Below are positions 1 to 9,016 of a stretch of 64,000 bases of DNA, piece by piece. The stretch covers positions 186,001-250,000 of the IMG/VR virus record IMGVR_UViG_3300010938_000951. One strand, written 5' to 3'. Below the pieces are notes generated by a model. That model saw only the letters and a list, made by a program, of their open reading frames with translations. It was not told the origin of the DNA and ran no database searches. A program made the translations under genes and the position numbers. This DNA is from a virus. Within the stretch, counting starts at the first letter, position 1; each line of letters starts with the position of its first letter.

Positions 1-92
1 ATTTAATCTTTCAAAGAAGGGTTGATGGTCAGAAGATAGCCGCACCCAAAGGTACCATCATTGTACCTATTTCAGACTTGAGGTTTTCATAA
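1..92 (+). CDS. 3' end of an unknown upstream gene (partial)
   Basis: The frame beginning at base 3 is open for 29 codons and ends at TAA 90-92; the other two forward frames close early. The visible C-terminus ends in IVPISDLRFS. The stop overlaps the ATG of the next gene as TAATG, the tight coupling seen throughout this genome, which supports it as a real gene end. Too little is present to assign a function. Confidence 0.6.
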   Translation, partial: LIFQRRVDGQKIAAPKGTIIVPISDLRFS

Positions 93-442
93 TGAATAAA
101 ACGTTTCTTAAGAAAATGAAAGCTCTATTATTAGAGCAAAAAGTAGAATTATTGAAATCTACTGCACAAGATGTGGTTGTTGATAATGAGGGTGATGAGA
201 CCGATGAAATTCAGGCTAATCAATTGATTGAAATGAATCATCAATTAGCTGTGCGCTCGTCTGCTAAAATGTCTCAAATAGAATCAGCTTTGAAAAGAAT
301 TGAAGAGGGAACATATGGCTTATGTCAAGACTGTGAAGATCCAATTCCAGAAAAGAGACTGCTAAGTAATCCATATTTTCAAACATGTGTGTCTTGTGCT
401 GAAGAGCGTGAAGCGGAAGAAAAACAAAGAAAGAGGTTTTGA
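92..442 (+). CDS. DksA/TraR-family zinc-finger protein
   Basis: A 116-residue protein. The N-terminal half is predicted helical with an acidic stretch near residues 31-40 (DNEGDETDEI), where DksA carries the tip of its coiled coil. The C-terminal half has a C4 zinc finger, Cys78-x2-Cys81 and Cys99-x2-Cys102. DksA/TraR proteins enter the RNA polymerase secondary channel and reset promoter activity, TraR without needing ppGpp. A phage copy could redirect host transcription. It is shorter than E. coli DksA (151) and longer than TraR (73). Next to ClpP-type genes it sits in an accessory block. Family assignment is good; the effect on polymerase is inferred. Confidence 0.8.
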   Translation: MNKTFLKKMKALLLEQKVELLKSTAQDVVVDNEGDETDEIQANQLIEMNHQLAVRSSAKMSQIESALKRIEEGTYGLCQDCEDPIPEKRLLSNPYFQTCVSCAEEREAEEKQRKRF

Positions 443-444
443 TC

Positions 445-1029
445 TTGAATACATTAGTACTTGAGCAAACTGAATATGGCGAAGTGCCCATCGATGTGTA
501 TCAGAAATTATCTAGTGATCGTATTCTGTTTCTAACAGAATCTTTAAATGACGAACTTGCGTCTGATATTGTGGCAACTCTACTGCTAAAGGACAGTGAA
601 GACTCTGATGAAAAGATTACACTTTTCATTAATTGTCATGGTGGTGATATTCGCAATGCATTCATGATTTATGATGTTATGACTATGATTAAAGCGCCTA
701 TTGAAACTATCTGTGTTGGCACCGCTATGGATGAGGCCGTTATTTTGTTGTCTGGTGGTACCAAGGGTATGAGATTTGCAACCCCACATGCAATTATTGC
801 AGCAACACAGTTGGTAGCTGGTTGGCATATGCATACAGATTTGCCGGGTGCCCAAGCTGTTTTTGAGCAAGAAAAGCAAGATAATCAGCGCCTAATGGAG
901 ATTCTATCAAAAACAACTGGTAAATCTTTAACTCAGGTCAAAAAAGATTTTGATCGTCGAGTGTTCTTTAATGCCAAAAGTGCTTTGAAGTATGGTTTTA
1001 TTGATAAAATTGTTTCTTATAGTAAGTAA
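445..1029 (+). CDS. ClpP-fold protein without catalytic triad (ClpR-like)
   Basis: The ClpP fold is recognisable: a FINCHGG segment, the GGTKG turn and a C-terminal KYGFIDKIV. All three catalytic positions are changed. The nucleophile position in GTAMDEA is Asp (D96 from this start), the His position (IIAATQ) is Ala, and the Asp position (KDFDRRVFF) is Arg. The protein should therefore be proteolytically dead, like ClpR of cyanobacteria and plastids, which forms mixed rings with active ClpP. The start is TTG: TTG at 445 has AGAGG eight bases upstream, while the in-frame TTG at 439 leaves almost no spacing. It ends three bases before an active-looking ClpP, which supports a heteromeric complex (inference). 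Confidence 0.85.
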   Translation: MNTLVLEQTEYGEVPIDVYQKLSSDRILFLTESLNDELASDIVATLLLKDSEDSDEKITLFINCHGGDIRNAFMIYDVMTMIKAPIETICVGTAMDEAVILLSGGTKGMRFATPHAIIAATQLVAGWHMHTDLPGAQAVFEQEKQDNQRLMEILSKTTGKSLTQVKKDFDRRVFFNAKSALKYGFIDKIVSYSK

Positions 1030-1038
1030 GGTATGAAT

Positions 1039-1632
1039 ATGAATAAGAAAGAACAGCCACATCAGCCTGATAATTTTCGCATGCAAATGCCATCAGGATA
1101 TGGTGAAAGTTATGTCAAAATGACAAAAAGCCGATCCTTATTCATTTCGGAAAATGTTTCCGATAGATTAGGTGCCGAGCTATCAGCCATGTTATTATAT
1201 TATGATAATCAAGATCCCGAAGCGGATATTAATATTTACATTCATACCAACGGGGGCGCTACTACTGGTATGGCTAATATTTATGATGTAATGCAGATGA
1301 TACATGCCCCAATCAAAACTATTCTTTTAGGTAAAGCATATTCTGCGGGGGCTTGGATTTTAGCTGGTGGTACGAAGGGTAAGCGATATGCCCTTCATAG
1401 CGCTAAAGTTATGATTCATGGCACTCAATTCACTTTTCCTATTCCTGGATTCGATTTCACAAACAGCAAAAATTATTTGGAATTTGTGAACGAAGAAAAT
1501 GATGCAATGTTGAAAGTTTTAGCAAAGCATACAGGTCAACCTTTTGAAAAAATTAAAGCTGACTGCCAGACTGAATATTGGATGGATGCTAAAGCTGCGA
1601 AAGAATATGGCATTATAGATCATATTTTATAA
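1039..1632 (+). CDS. clpP: ATP-dependent Clp protease proteolytic subunit-like (ClpP, S14)
   Basis: ClpP-family serine peptidase of about 197 residues. The nucleophile motif GKAYSAGA is intact, and the His lies in MIHGTQF. By alignment to E. coli ClpP the third triad position is Glu (in CQTEYW) rather than Asp, a conservative change. The first in-frame ATG (1033) lies two bases after AAGG; the second (1039) has better spacing and is preferred. In bacteria ClpP forms a tetradecamer fed by ClpX or ClpA; in some phages S14 peptidases process head proteins. No ClpX or ClpA is visible here, so it may use a host unfoldase or the phage AAA protein at 9017. The head genes are far away, which argues mildly against a prohead role. 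Confidence 0.88.
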   Translation: MNKKEQPHQPDNFRMQMPSGYGESYVKMTKSRSLFISENVSDRLGAELSAMLLYYDNQDPEADINIYIHTNGGATTGMANIYDVMQMIHAPIKTILLGKAYSAGAWILAGGTKGKRYALHSAKVMIHGTQFTFPIPGFDFTNSKNYLEFVNEENDAMLKVLAKHTGQPFEKIKADCQTEYWMDAKAAKEYGIIDHIL

Positions 1633-1633
1633 G

Positions 1634-2077
1634 ATGAGTGAAATCATTTTTGATTTGGTATATTCTGATTATGACTGGCAGGAGCATCATTTTGTTAAAG
1701 CTCCTGATGGTACTACTCTAGAAGATTTTCAAAAACTTTGTGATAGCCTTATGCCAAAGGCTGGTTACAAGGCCATTCTAAAAAGATCATCCCCTAAAGT
1801 TGGTGGATGGGTTTGTTGGAGTGATGTTGTGGAGTCGTTGGTATCTTTGTTAGAAGAACAGGGATACCAACGAATTATTTTGGGCTCTTATGTTGTAAAC
1901 GGTGGTGTTATTATTCGGCCAGATGACTATGAGGGCAAAGAAAAATTAGGCTTTTCTTGCCAAGCCATTTCATCTTATAATGGTAAATTAGAAAGAAAAT
2001 TGGCCGAGGAACGAAAGGCCAAGAAACAATTAAGAATTGGTCTTTTAAAGAAAAAGGTAGTTCAAATCATTAAATAG
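1634..2077 (+). CDS. Hypothetical protein, 147 aa
   Basis: The start lies one base after the clpP stop, so it is probably co-translated with it. It has an alternating hydrophobic/charged core (SDVVESLVSLLEEQGY; RIILGSYVVNGGVII) followed by a strongly basic helical tail (KLAEERKAKKQLRIG...). No signal peptide, membrane segment or metal motif is seen. I do not recognise the family. Its position downstream of the Clp pair suggests, weakly, an adaptor or accessory role. Confidence 0.7.
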   Translation: MSEIIFDLVYSDYDWQEHHFVKAPDGTTLEDFQKLCDSLMPKAGYKAILKRSSPKVGGWVCWSDVVESLVSLLEEQGYQRIILGSYVVNGGVIIRPDDYEGKEKLGFSCQAISSYNGKLERKLAEERKAKKQLRIGLLKKKVVQIIK

Positions 2078-2098
2078 CAATAATAACATATTTTTATT

Positions 2099-3517
2099 AT
2101 GGAAAAGACCGCCCGAAAACCATCTGCTGACCCAATTCAGGAGAAATTAAGACAAAATAAAGCCAATTGGAACAAAGATGTGTCTGCATTTGTGAATAAT
2201 CTTATTCATCTAAAAAAGATGATGAATGGCTGGCCATCCAAGTTTTTCAAAGAGCGCTCTCGTATTACCGATCCTATTCCGGCGGATCCAGCAACTATTA
2301 TTGGTTCATTGGCGGGTGATTTTCAAGAGTTAGCCCAGAGAGGCAATGCTCTTGTACAAGAACAAATTGACTACTCAAAAAATCGTCGTAAAAGACAACC
2401 AAAGCAATTAAATCTACCACTTCAACAACCAGAGCAATCTCCTCAAGCTCCGGAGGCGCCAAAACCTCCAACACCAGATTTATCAAAGCAACTTTCATTG
2501 GGACTAAATGCTTCAAGTGAAAATACTAAGTTATTTAAGTTAGCGTCTGAGATGGAAGAAAAATATTTTCTCGAATCACAGGCATCAAACCCATTTACTC
2601 GTTTTATTGCTAGATTATTTAATCCAAAGTTTGGGTTTGGTGAGGCAGCTCGTATGCGTCGTTTGCGCATGACAATGTTAGATGGTTGTGCAAAGACTTT
2701 CAAAACTCTTAAAGAATTGCAAGCTACAGTAGTTAAATCTTCAGATGCCAGCATAGAACAGTCTCATAAAATGATGACCATGGCATGGAACAATTGGAAC
2801 ATTGTTTATAGGCTTGTGTCTGCTTTTAAAGGACTTAAACCAGGAGATATTAAAGAGTCCGGCGGAGCTATTGAAGATCCCGAATTAAAACGTCAAAGAG
2901 CCATTGAAGAGGGCCGAGATCCAGATGAATCCACAGAATCTCCGGCCATACCATCATCTCAAATAGTTTCAACGCTAGCTAGTAAGATAAAAGATTTCCG
3001 TGGAAATGCTACTTTTATTGGCGCAACTGTAAGTAATCCACAATTTAGAAACATGGTTTCTTTAATGGAACGACTTGCTGCTATGCCAAAAGGTAAAAAT
3101 TTATCAGTTGATGAAATTGCTGAAATAGAGAAAAATTATAATGAAGCCTTAGTGGCTACTGCTAAAGAATTAGGATTTTCCAATATGAGTTCTTTTAGCC
3201 ATATAGCTCAAACGATGGTTACTGTGGCAAATTCTCCAAAGAAAGAAGCGCAAGAATTACGTGGCTATCTTGGTAAGACAAGACATCAATTAATTCCAGG
3301 ATCAACCTCCGGCTCTAGGTTAGAGATTTATAACCTTATTGGTCAAACCAAAAAAGACATAGATGCTTTAATGGATTTGCTTGAAAAAGGTTTTGAGCGT
3401 GAAAAAATTGAAACGTTAGTGGGCCAAATTCATCGTCAGATGTCTGCTTTGCGTACTATGATTCGTTCTCTATTATATTCTACGAAACCAGAGAAAGCAT
3501 CTTCTCCATTTTTCTGA
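2099..3517 (+). CDS. Large hypothetical protein with proline/glutamine linker, 472 aa
   Basis: The N-terminal helical domain (about 1-105) has a Trp/Phe-rich patch (MNGWPSKFFKERSR). A Pro/Gln/Ala linker follows (about 106-130, QQPEQSPQAPEAPKPPTP), then a long helical C-terminal part with basic clusters (FGEAARMRRLRM). The layout of a helical domain, a proline linker and a helical domain is the same style as the uncharacterised proteins of the head module (44436, 54025), so it may be virion-associated although it lies far from them. No catalytic motif was recognised. Confidence 0.7.
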   Translation: MEKTARKPSADPIQEKLRQNKANWNKDVSAFVNNLIHLKKMMNGWPSKFFKERSRITDPIPADPATIIGSLAGDFQELAQRGNALVQEQIDYSKNRRKRQPKQLNLPLQQPEQSPQAPEAPKPPTPDLSKQLSLGLNASSENTKLFKLASEMEEKYFLESQASNPFTRFIARLFNPKFGFGEAARMRRLRMTMLDGCAKTFKTLKELQATVVKSSDASIEQSHKMMTMAWNNWNIVYRLVSAFKGLKPGDIKESGGAIEDPELKRQRAIEEGRDPDESTESPAIPSSQIVSTLASKIKDFRGNATFIGATVSNPQFRNMVSLMERLAAMPKGKNLSVDEIAEIEKNYNEALVATAKELGFSNMSSFSHIAQTMVTVANSPKKEAQELRGYLGKTRHQLIPGSTSGSRLEIYNLIGQTKKDIDALMDLLEKGFEREKIETLVGQIHRQMSALRTMIRSLLYSTKPEKASSPFF

Positions 3518-3524
3518 GGCAAAC

Positions 3525-3929
3525 ATGGAACAAGGATATGTTTATTTACATGATAATGTCTTTCCTACATTGCTTGCCATTTCACAGGATGAGCAGTCAC
3601 GTGGTCTAATGCATCAGGAATGGCCTCCACCAGTAATGTCGTTTGTATATGGCATGCCACAGTCTAATAGATTTTGGATGAAGAATACACCAAGCCCCTT
3701 AGATATTGTGTTTTGTCATAAAGGTAAAGTGGCAGAAATTTGTTTTGGTGAACCTCACTCAACTGAAATTATTGGCACTCAGATTAGTGATCTTGTAATT
3801 GAGCTACCATATGGAACAGTAGATTCGATAGGTTTGAAGGTTGGGCAAGCGGCCGGACTTATAAAGCCTACACAAGAAGACCTGCGCAAAATTTTTGCTA
3901 CAAAATACGGACTATTTGTAAAATTCTGA
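3525..3929 (+). CDS. DUF192-family protein
   Basis: A 134-residue protein matching the DUF192 pattern: SRGLMHQE near the start, then FWMKNTPSPLDIVF, a hydrophobic strand and a late VIELPYGTVDSIGLKVGQ segment. DUF192 proteins are small beta-rich domains found in bacteria, archaea and some phages; their biochemical function is not settled. Bacterial copies are often exported, but no signal peptide is visible here, so this one is probably intracellular. It lies between an unknown gene and the FtsK-like gene. Confidence 0.75.
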   Translation: MEQGYVYLHDNVFPTLLAISQDEQSRGLMHQEWPPPVMSFVYGMPQSNRFWMKNTPSPLDIVFCHKGKVAEICFGEPHSTEIIGTQISDLVIELPYGTVDSIGLKVGQAAGLIKPTQEDLRKIFATKYGLFVKF

Positions 3930-3975
3930 TACCCCTTGCATTATTAATTTGTAAGATTATATTGATGGGTACGAC

Positions 3976-4959
3976 ATGGATACCGTACAACATTTCAACC
4001 AGATTCTTAGCAGTTTTAATATCAAAGCTACCTGTCTAGATATGCATCAAGTCGATAACTATGTTTATTACGATCTGAAATTGCATCCACGAGCTAAGGT
4101 AAAAGATATTCAAAAGTATGCTGATGAGATTTCATTGACACTTAAGAAAAGTAAACCAAGTGTCAAAGTACTTCATGAACAAGGAGTAGTACGAGTTGAG
4201 TTTGCTTCTCCTCGTGAAACACCACTCAAATTGTTTGACCTGTTTACTAATGATGATGTGCCACAAGGCGGTCTAGTGTGTTTATTAGGACAAACGGTTG
4301 ATGGCAACAAGGTTTGGGTTGATTTACTAGATAATCCTCACTGTTTGGTTGCTGGAACAACTGGTTCTGGTAAAAGTACATTGCTTCATAATATTATTGC
4401 AAACGTATTTAATTATAATGATGCCGACTTATATTTAATTGATCCAAAACGTATTGAATTTTCTCAATATGAAGGTATGAGAAATACTCAAGTCTATAAT
4501 AATTACGATGATGTTGTAGAGTTTTTATCCAACATGATCGATATTATGGAAGACCGATTCATGAAATTGCGAGCTGGTTGGAGCATTCAAGATTTAAAAC
4601 CAGTTTTGATTATTATTGATGAGTTTTCCGATTTAGCAATGCAAGATAAAGGAGATGTGTTCTTTGAGCGACTATGTAGGTTGGCTCAGAAATGTCGTGC
4701 AGCTCGTATTTCTATTATGCTATCAACTCAACGACCATCTGTTAATATCATCAATGGTGCAATTAAGGCTAATTTTCCTGCTCGTATTGCATGTAAAGTT
4801 GCAAGCCATGTAGATTCTAAAGTAATTCTGGACGCGACCGGCGCTGAGAATTTGCTTGGTAAAGGTGATGCTCTATTACGCGATAATTATCGTAATATGG
4901 AACGGTTTCAGGTGGCATATACAGACGCAACAGAAGTTTGCGAAATTTTTAGGTCCTAA
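3976..4959 (+). CDS. FtsK/SpoIIIE-type DNA translocase motor domain
   Basis: A 327-residue RecA-fold motor. Walker A is GTTGSGKST (about 132-140), Walker B is VLIIIDEFSDLAM, and the FtsK-typical STQRPS and FPARIACKV segments follow, then GKGDALL. The region before Walker A resembles the FtsK alpha domain. There is no transmembrane N-terminus and no C-terminal gamma (winged-helix) domain, so it is a soluble minimal translocase. Possible roles are moving DNA during replication or segregation of a large genome, or clearing DNA ends; packaging is less likely because a terminase is present. It overlaps the next gene by one base. Confidence 0.88.
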   Translation: MDTVQHFNQILSSFNIKATCLDMHQVDNYVYYDLKLHPRAKVKDIQKYADEISLTLKKSKPSVKVLHEQGVVRVEFASPRETPLKLFDLFTNDDVPQGGLVCLLGQTVDGNKVWVDLLDNPHCLVAGTTGSGKSTLLHNIIANVFNYNDADLYLIDPKRIEFSQYEGMRNTQVYNNYDDVVEFLSNMIDIMEDRFMKLRAGWSIQDLKPVLIIIDEFSDLAMQDKGDVFFERLCRLAQKCRAARISIMLSTQRPSVNIINGAIKANFPARIACKVASHVDSKVILDATGAENLLGKGDALLRDNYRNMERFQVAYTDATEVCEIFRS

Positions 4960-6296
4960 TGGAAGCGGCTGTGAGTACATTAAATTTGATGGATGTTGAT
5001 TCGTTGGTAGAAGATTTTCTCCAAGAACGTGAACAAGGCATTACTACATTACATCGAATTTATTTTAAAAGCACTAATCAGCTTTCTTTGCGTGCGCTGA
5101 TTGAAAATCTTAGGGAAGAATTGCGTACAGGTTGTGTAACATTTATCAATAATGGATCGCCACTTGAAGAAATTAATGATTATCTTTTTTATATTGTAAA
5201 TGCTTTTTGTAAAAAACAAACTTCACCAGATGTAAGACACAAGGCCGAATATATTTGTCCCGGCTGTGTTTTTCTGGGTAAAGAATATAGTGTTTTATAC
5301 TTTAATAAAGTGCTGTATTGTGATGAATGCGAAGAGGAGTTTAAAAACTCTACTGATCCTAAAAGGATAACGTTTTTTAAAACCTTTTATCGACATAACA
5401 AAAATGGATATAGATGTCCCGATTGTGAAAGATTTATTCCTCATCCAATAGATAATTCTTATACAGTATCTTGTCCGTATTTTGATTGTATATTTTCTGG
5501 TTCTGTGAGCGATTTGAGTAAGATGCATCATCCTACATCTAAATCAAATCCTGAAAAGTTAATTCTTGATGCTTCTAAAGAAGGTTTTTCTTTAAAAGAT
5601 AATATTCAGACACAAGAAGTAGATGCCTATGCTCAATTAGAGTTTGCTGAAGAGCTACAAGAGAAAATAAAGTCTATTAAAGAAATTATTGAAACACAAA
5701 GCAATAATGCGGCGTACAGTAGCTCTAGTGCAACCGTAAAACATAAACAGTGCGTTTATCAGGCATTTTCCAATTTGTTGGATCGCTTTCCAGAAGAAAT
5801 GGTAGCTTATATACTTAATAGTACAAATAATCATATGGGGTTTCAGCATAAGATATTTCAAGAATATGTTTCTTTAATGGAAGCCTCGTTACCATTTGTG
5901 GTTTTTAAGAATAAAAAGCCAATTAAAATTGATAATATCATGGATGCCAATTTAGGTATTTTTGATGACATATCTATTTTTGAAGGTATTGTTAATGACA
6001 AGTTGATTATTAAGAATGAAACCAAAGAACTATATATTGGTAATAGAAAAAGCGTCTATACTAAACCATATTATATTGGCAAATTACTCAATGTTATTGA
6101 ACGAGATACGAAGAAACCACTTCTTTCTAATGTAAAAGAATATTCGTTTTCCAAAATTCATATGTCTGATGTAAAACCTGGTACATTAGTTACAGTTACT
6201 CATCTTAGAGTCCCACCACATTATCAAATGGGCGGAATGACGTATGTTAACAGAATACGAAAGAAAATTGTGGAAAGAGCAAGGAGCATGACATGA
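4959..6296 (+). CDS. Hypothetical protein with zinc-ribbon pairs, 445 aa
   Basis: Two CxxC-type clusters are visible: CPGC...CDEC at about residues 92-124 and CPDC...CPYFDC at about 152-175. These probably form two zinc ribbons in the N-terminal half. The rest is helical with a beta-rich C-terminal end (GTLVTVTHLRVPPHYQMGG). It starts on the last base of the FtsK-like gene and overlaps the next gene as ATGA, so all three are likely translated together. Zinc ribbons suggest nucleic-acid or polymerase contact. The family is not recognised. Confidence 0.72.
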   Translation: MEAAVSTLNLMDVDSLVEDFLQEREQGITTLHRIYFKSTNQLSLRALIENLREELRTGCVTFINNGSPLEEINDYLFYIVNAFCKKQTSPDVRHKAEYICPGCVFLGKEYSVLYFNKVLYCDECEEEFKNSTDPKRITFFKTFYRHNKNGYRCPDCERFIPHPIDNSYTVSCPYFDCIFSGSVSDLSKMHHPTSKSNPEKLILDASKEGFSLKDNIQTQEVDAYAQLEFAEELQEKIKSIKEIIETQSNNAAYSSSSATVKHKQCVYQAFSNLLDRFPEEMVAYILNSTNNHMGFQHKIFQEYVSLMEASLPFVVFKNKKPIKIDNIMDANLGIFDDISIFEGIVNDKLIIKNETKELYIGNRKSVYTKPYYIGKLLNVIERDTKKPLLSNVKEYSFSKIHMSDVKPGTLVTVTHLRVPPHYQMGGMTYVNRIRKKIVERARSMT

Positions 6297-6757
6297 AATA
6301 TCCGACAATTAGGCTTCCACCAAAAACTGAAGTGATTAAGATAAATATTTCGGAATCTTTTATGACCCGTGCTCGCTGCAAAGAATGTGGTAAAGGGCCT
6401 GATTACTACTATGCAACTATGAAGCCTTTTATGTGGAAAGAAGTCAAATATTTTATGATCTTTTCTGAGTTTTCTAAAAAGTGGTTTTCGAAAAACTCTG
6501 GTTGGTTTAAAGATTTCGAACCTCGCTATTTTACAAAGGCTGGAGATTTCTCTCGTCGATTAGAAGATAAATCATATAATCCTATTGTACATAGAACAAA
6601 AGGTGCGGATATTAATGACCGCTATAATGTTGTAGAATATATTGGTTGTGGATGCGGCGCTACTATATGGGCATTTAATAATGTTTCAGTACAAAAACGT
6701 CCAGAAATTACGAGCCGAAAGGGTCGATATAAATACCCTCAGAAGTTTTCATATTGA
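6293..6757 (+). CDS. Hypothetical zinc-binding protein, 154 aa
   Basis: The protein has CKEC near residue 27 and a CGCG pair near residue 121 (EYIGCGCGATIW), which could together hold one metal. Aromatic residues are abundant (YYYATMKPFMWKEVKYFMIF). It overlaps the upstream gene by four bases and its 3' end overlaps the convergent minus-strand gene by 50 bases. Function unknown; probably works with the preceding zinc-ribbon protein. Confidence 0.68.
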   Translation: MKYPTIRLPPKTEVIKINISESFMTRARCKECGKGPDYYYATMKPFMWKEVKYFMIFSEFSKKWFSKNSGWFKDFEPRYFTKAGDFSRRLEDKSYNPIVHRTKGADINDRYNVVEYIGCGCGATIWAFNNVSVQKRPEITSRKGRYKYPQKFSY

Positions 6758-7166
6758 GTTTTGGCAAGCGCTGGCGAACTTGTTCTTCGAGAAATAAGAA
6801 ATCATCAGCCAATTCTTCAAATAATTTCCATTCACGGTTAATAAGCTTGTAGCAAGAATAATAAGAAAGTCTAGCTACAGTATCATAATATTCTTTGCTT
6901 GCAAATTGAAGATGTTGCGGCGCAATTGTATTGGCAAAAAATATCCAATCTCCTAAATTTTGGTAGACCAAAAAATCTTGTTTGTCACGGGCTTGCGCAA
7001 ACAACAAAGTGACACTATCTTTGGATAAGTCGAACTCGGCGGTCTTAAATTTTCCATAAATGCTAACAATGTATGCTTTTGTATCACGTTGGCACTGGAG
7101 ATCGTTTAGTAGTTCTTCAAAGAAACTACTAATGTTTCTGTGAAATACATCCATAAGATGATACAA
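6708..7166 (-). CDS. Hypothetical protein on the minus strand, 152 aa
   Basis: One of only three minus-strand genes I accept. Composition is protein-like throughout (mixed helices, FFEELLND, LFEELADDFLFLEEQV), with ordinary codon choice and no low complexity. The start ATG at 7166 lies 24 bases from the topoisomerase start, so the two genes are divergent. It is convergent with, and overlaps, the end of the gene at 6293-6757. No motif was recognised. Confidence 0.6.
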   Translation of the reverse strand: MYHLMDVFHRNISSFFEELLNDLQCQRDTKAYIVSIYGKFKTAEFDLSKDSVTLLFAQARDKQDFLVYQNLGDWIFFANTIAPQHLQFASKEYYDTVARLSYYSCYKLINREWKLFEELADDFLFLEEQVRQRLPKLNMKTSEGIYIDPFGS

Positions 7167-7190
7167 GAATATTGAAAGACTCGGTGATAA

Positions 7191-8993
7191 ATGAAGACAT
7201 TAGTGATAGTAGAATCGCCAGCTAAGGCAGAAAAAATTCAAGGTTATTTAGGCAAAGACTATATTGTGTTGGCCAGTAAGGGTCACATTACTGATTTGGC
7301 TAAAGGCGGTCGATTTGGTTTGGGAGTTGATATTGATAAAGACTTTCGGCCACACTATGTTTTACAAGAAGATAAAATAGACACTTTAGACATGTTATTG
7401 AAAGCCACCAAGAAGTGCGATAACATTCTAATTGCAAGCGACCCCGATCGTGAGGGTGAAGCTATTGCTTGGCATCTTCAGGAGCGTTTAAAAGATACTG
7501 GATTACCAATTAAAAGAGTGGTTTTCAACGAAATCAAAAAAGATAAGGTTCAGAAGGCCATTAAATCTCCACGAGATGTAGATATTAATTTGTTTCATTC
7601 TCAAGAAGCCCGCCGCATACTAGATCGTTTAGTAGGATTTATGGCCTCACCATTTCTTATGAACTATTTTGGCCCGAAACTTTCTGCCGGTCGTGTTCAG
7701 TCTGTCGTTACTCGTATGGTTATTGACCGTGAGCGTGAGATTGAGGCTTTCGTTCCAGAAACTTTTTGGACTATCAGTGTTATGCTGGCTCCAGCTACAA
7801 ATATGAAGCACGGTTTCATGACTAAGTTTAATGGTCGCCCAACTGATGAAAAAATAGCCAAGTCAGTAAAAAGTACTTTGGATGTTGATCCGTATATTGT
7901 ATCAGAGGTTATTTCTGATGAGGAAGCAAAATATCCTCAACCACCTTTGGTAACTTCCACATTGCAACGAATTATGTCAAAACAGCATGGGTTTAGCGCT
8001 GATCGTACCATGAAAGCTGCGCAATCTCTATATGAAAATGGATATTGTACATATATTCGTACTGACTCTGTTCGAGTTGGCGATGAAGCCTTAGAAGATG
8101 TTCGTAAGTGGATCCAAGATCATAAGTACGGCCTACCTAAGAAGCCTTATTCTTATAAGAATAAGGATGCAGCACAAGATGCTCATGAATGTATTAGACC
8201 ATCGGATTTGACTTTAGAGCCTAATAATAACTATGCAATGGTTGATCCTGATGAAAAGTTGGTGTATGAGACTATTTGGAAGTATTTTGTTGCTAGTCAG
8301 ATGATGCCGGCCATCTATGATACAATGAAAGTTACTGCTCATATTAAAGGAGATCCAACTCATGAGGTGAAAGCATCTGGTAAAGCCCTTAAGAGTCAAG
8401 GATTTTTGGAAATCTTGGGCGTGCAAGATGATTCTAAAATTGATATCCCTGTACTTAAAGTCGGTGATATTCTAAATCGTTTTGGTAAAAATCCGGTTCA
8501 ACTAGAAAAGAAGCAGACACAGCCGCCACCAAGATATTCTGAAGATAAGCTTATTAAAGAATTAGTTACCAAGAATATCGGTCGTCCAGCCACTTATGCT
8601 GAATTGCTAAGTAAGATTAGTTCTCGCAATTATGTTGAGAAAAGGGGCAATGTCTTCCACGCTACAGATTTGGGCAAGAAAATTACCGATGAATTGATTC
8701 AGTTTTTTACTTTCATGGATTATGATTACACCGCAAAAATGGAACAACAACTTGACGAGATTGAAAGTGGAAAAGTTAATCATGTTGATATGTTGAAAAA
8801 GTTTTATCCTGAATTTAAAAAGGAGTTGGACAAGGCATATATTGGTCATGGCGCTAATATGTGCCCCAAATGTGGAAGTCCAATGTCTGTTCGTACAACC
8901 AAAACTGGTAAGTTTTGGGGATGCTCTGGATATCCTAAGTGTAAACACACTGTGAATATTACATCATCACAACCTGTAAATAATGTTGTTTAA
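7191..8993 (+). CDS. topA: DNA topoisomerase I (type IA)
   Basis: A 600-residue type IA topoisomerase. The N-terminal TOPRIM domain starts VIVESPAKAEKIQ and contains the DPDREGEAIAWHL acidic motif. The active-site tyrosine is Tyr288 in TYIRTDS. A C-terminal zinc ribbon (CPKCGSPM...CSGYPKC, about 565-590) is the only one kept, compared with three in E. coli TopA (865 aa), so this is a compact form. It relaxes negative supercoils behind moving polymerases. It begins the rightward operon after a divergent gene; its downstream neighbour is an AAA ATPase. Confidence 0.95.
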   Translation: MKTLVIVESPAKAEKIQGYLGKDYIVLASKGHITDLAKGGRFGLGVDIDKDFRPHYVLQEDKIDTLDMLLKATKKCDNILIASDPDREGEAIAWHLQERLKDTGLPIKRVVFNEIKKDKVQKAIKSPRDVDINLFHSQEARRILDRLVGFMASPFLMNYFGPKLSAGRVQSVVTRMVIDREREIEAFVPETFWTISVMLAPATNMKHGFMTKFNGRPTDEKIAKSVKSTLDVDPYIVSEVISDEEAKYPQPPLVTSTLQRIMSKQHGFSADRTMKAAQSLYENGYCTYIRTDSVRVGDEALEDVRKWIQDHKYGLPKKPYSYKNKDAAQDAHECIRPSDLTLEPNNNYAMVDPDEKLVYETIWKYFVASQMMPAIYDTMKVTAHIKGDPTHEVKASGKALKSQGFLEILGVQDDSKIDIPVLKVGDILNRFGKNPVQLEKKQTQPPPRYSEDKLIKELVTKNIGRPATYAELLSKISSRNYVEKRGNVFHATDLGKKITDELIQFFTFMDYDYTAKMEQQLDEIESGKVNHVDMLKKFYPEFKKELDKAYIGHGANMCPKCGSPMSVRTTKTGKFWGCSGYPKCKHTVNITSSQPVNNVV

Positions 8994-9016
8994 AGAAAGA
9001 ACGAGTACCCTGATAC

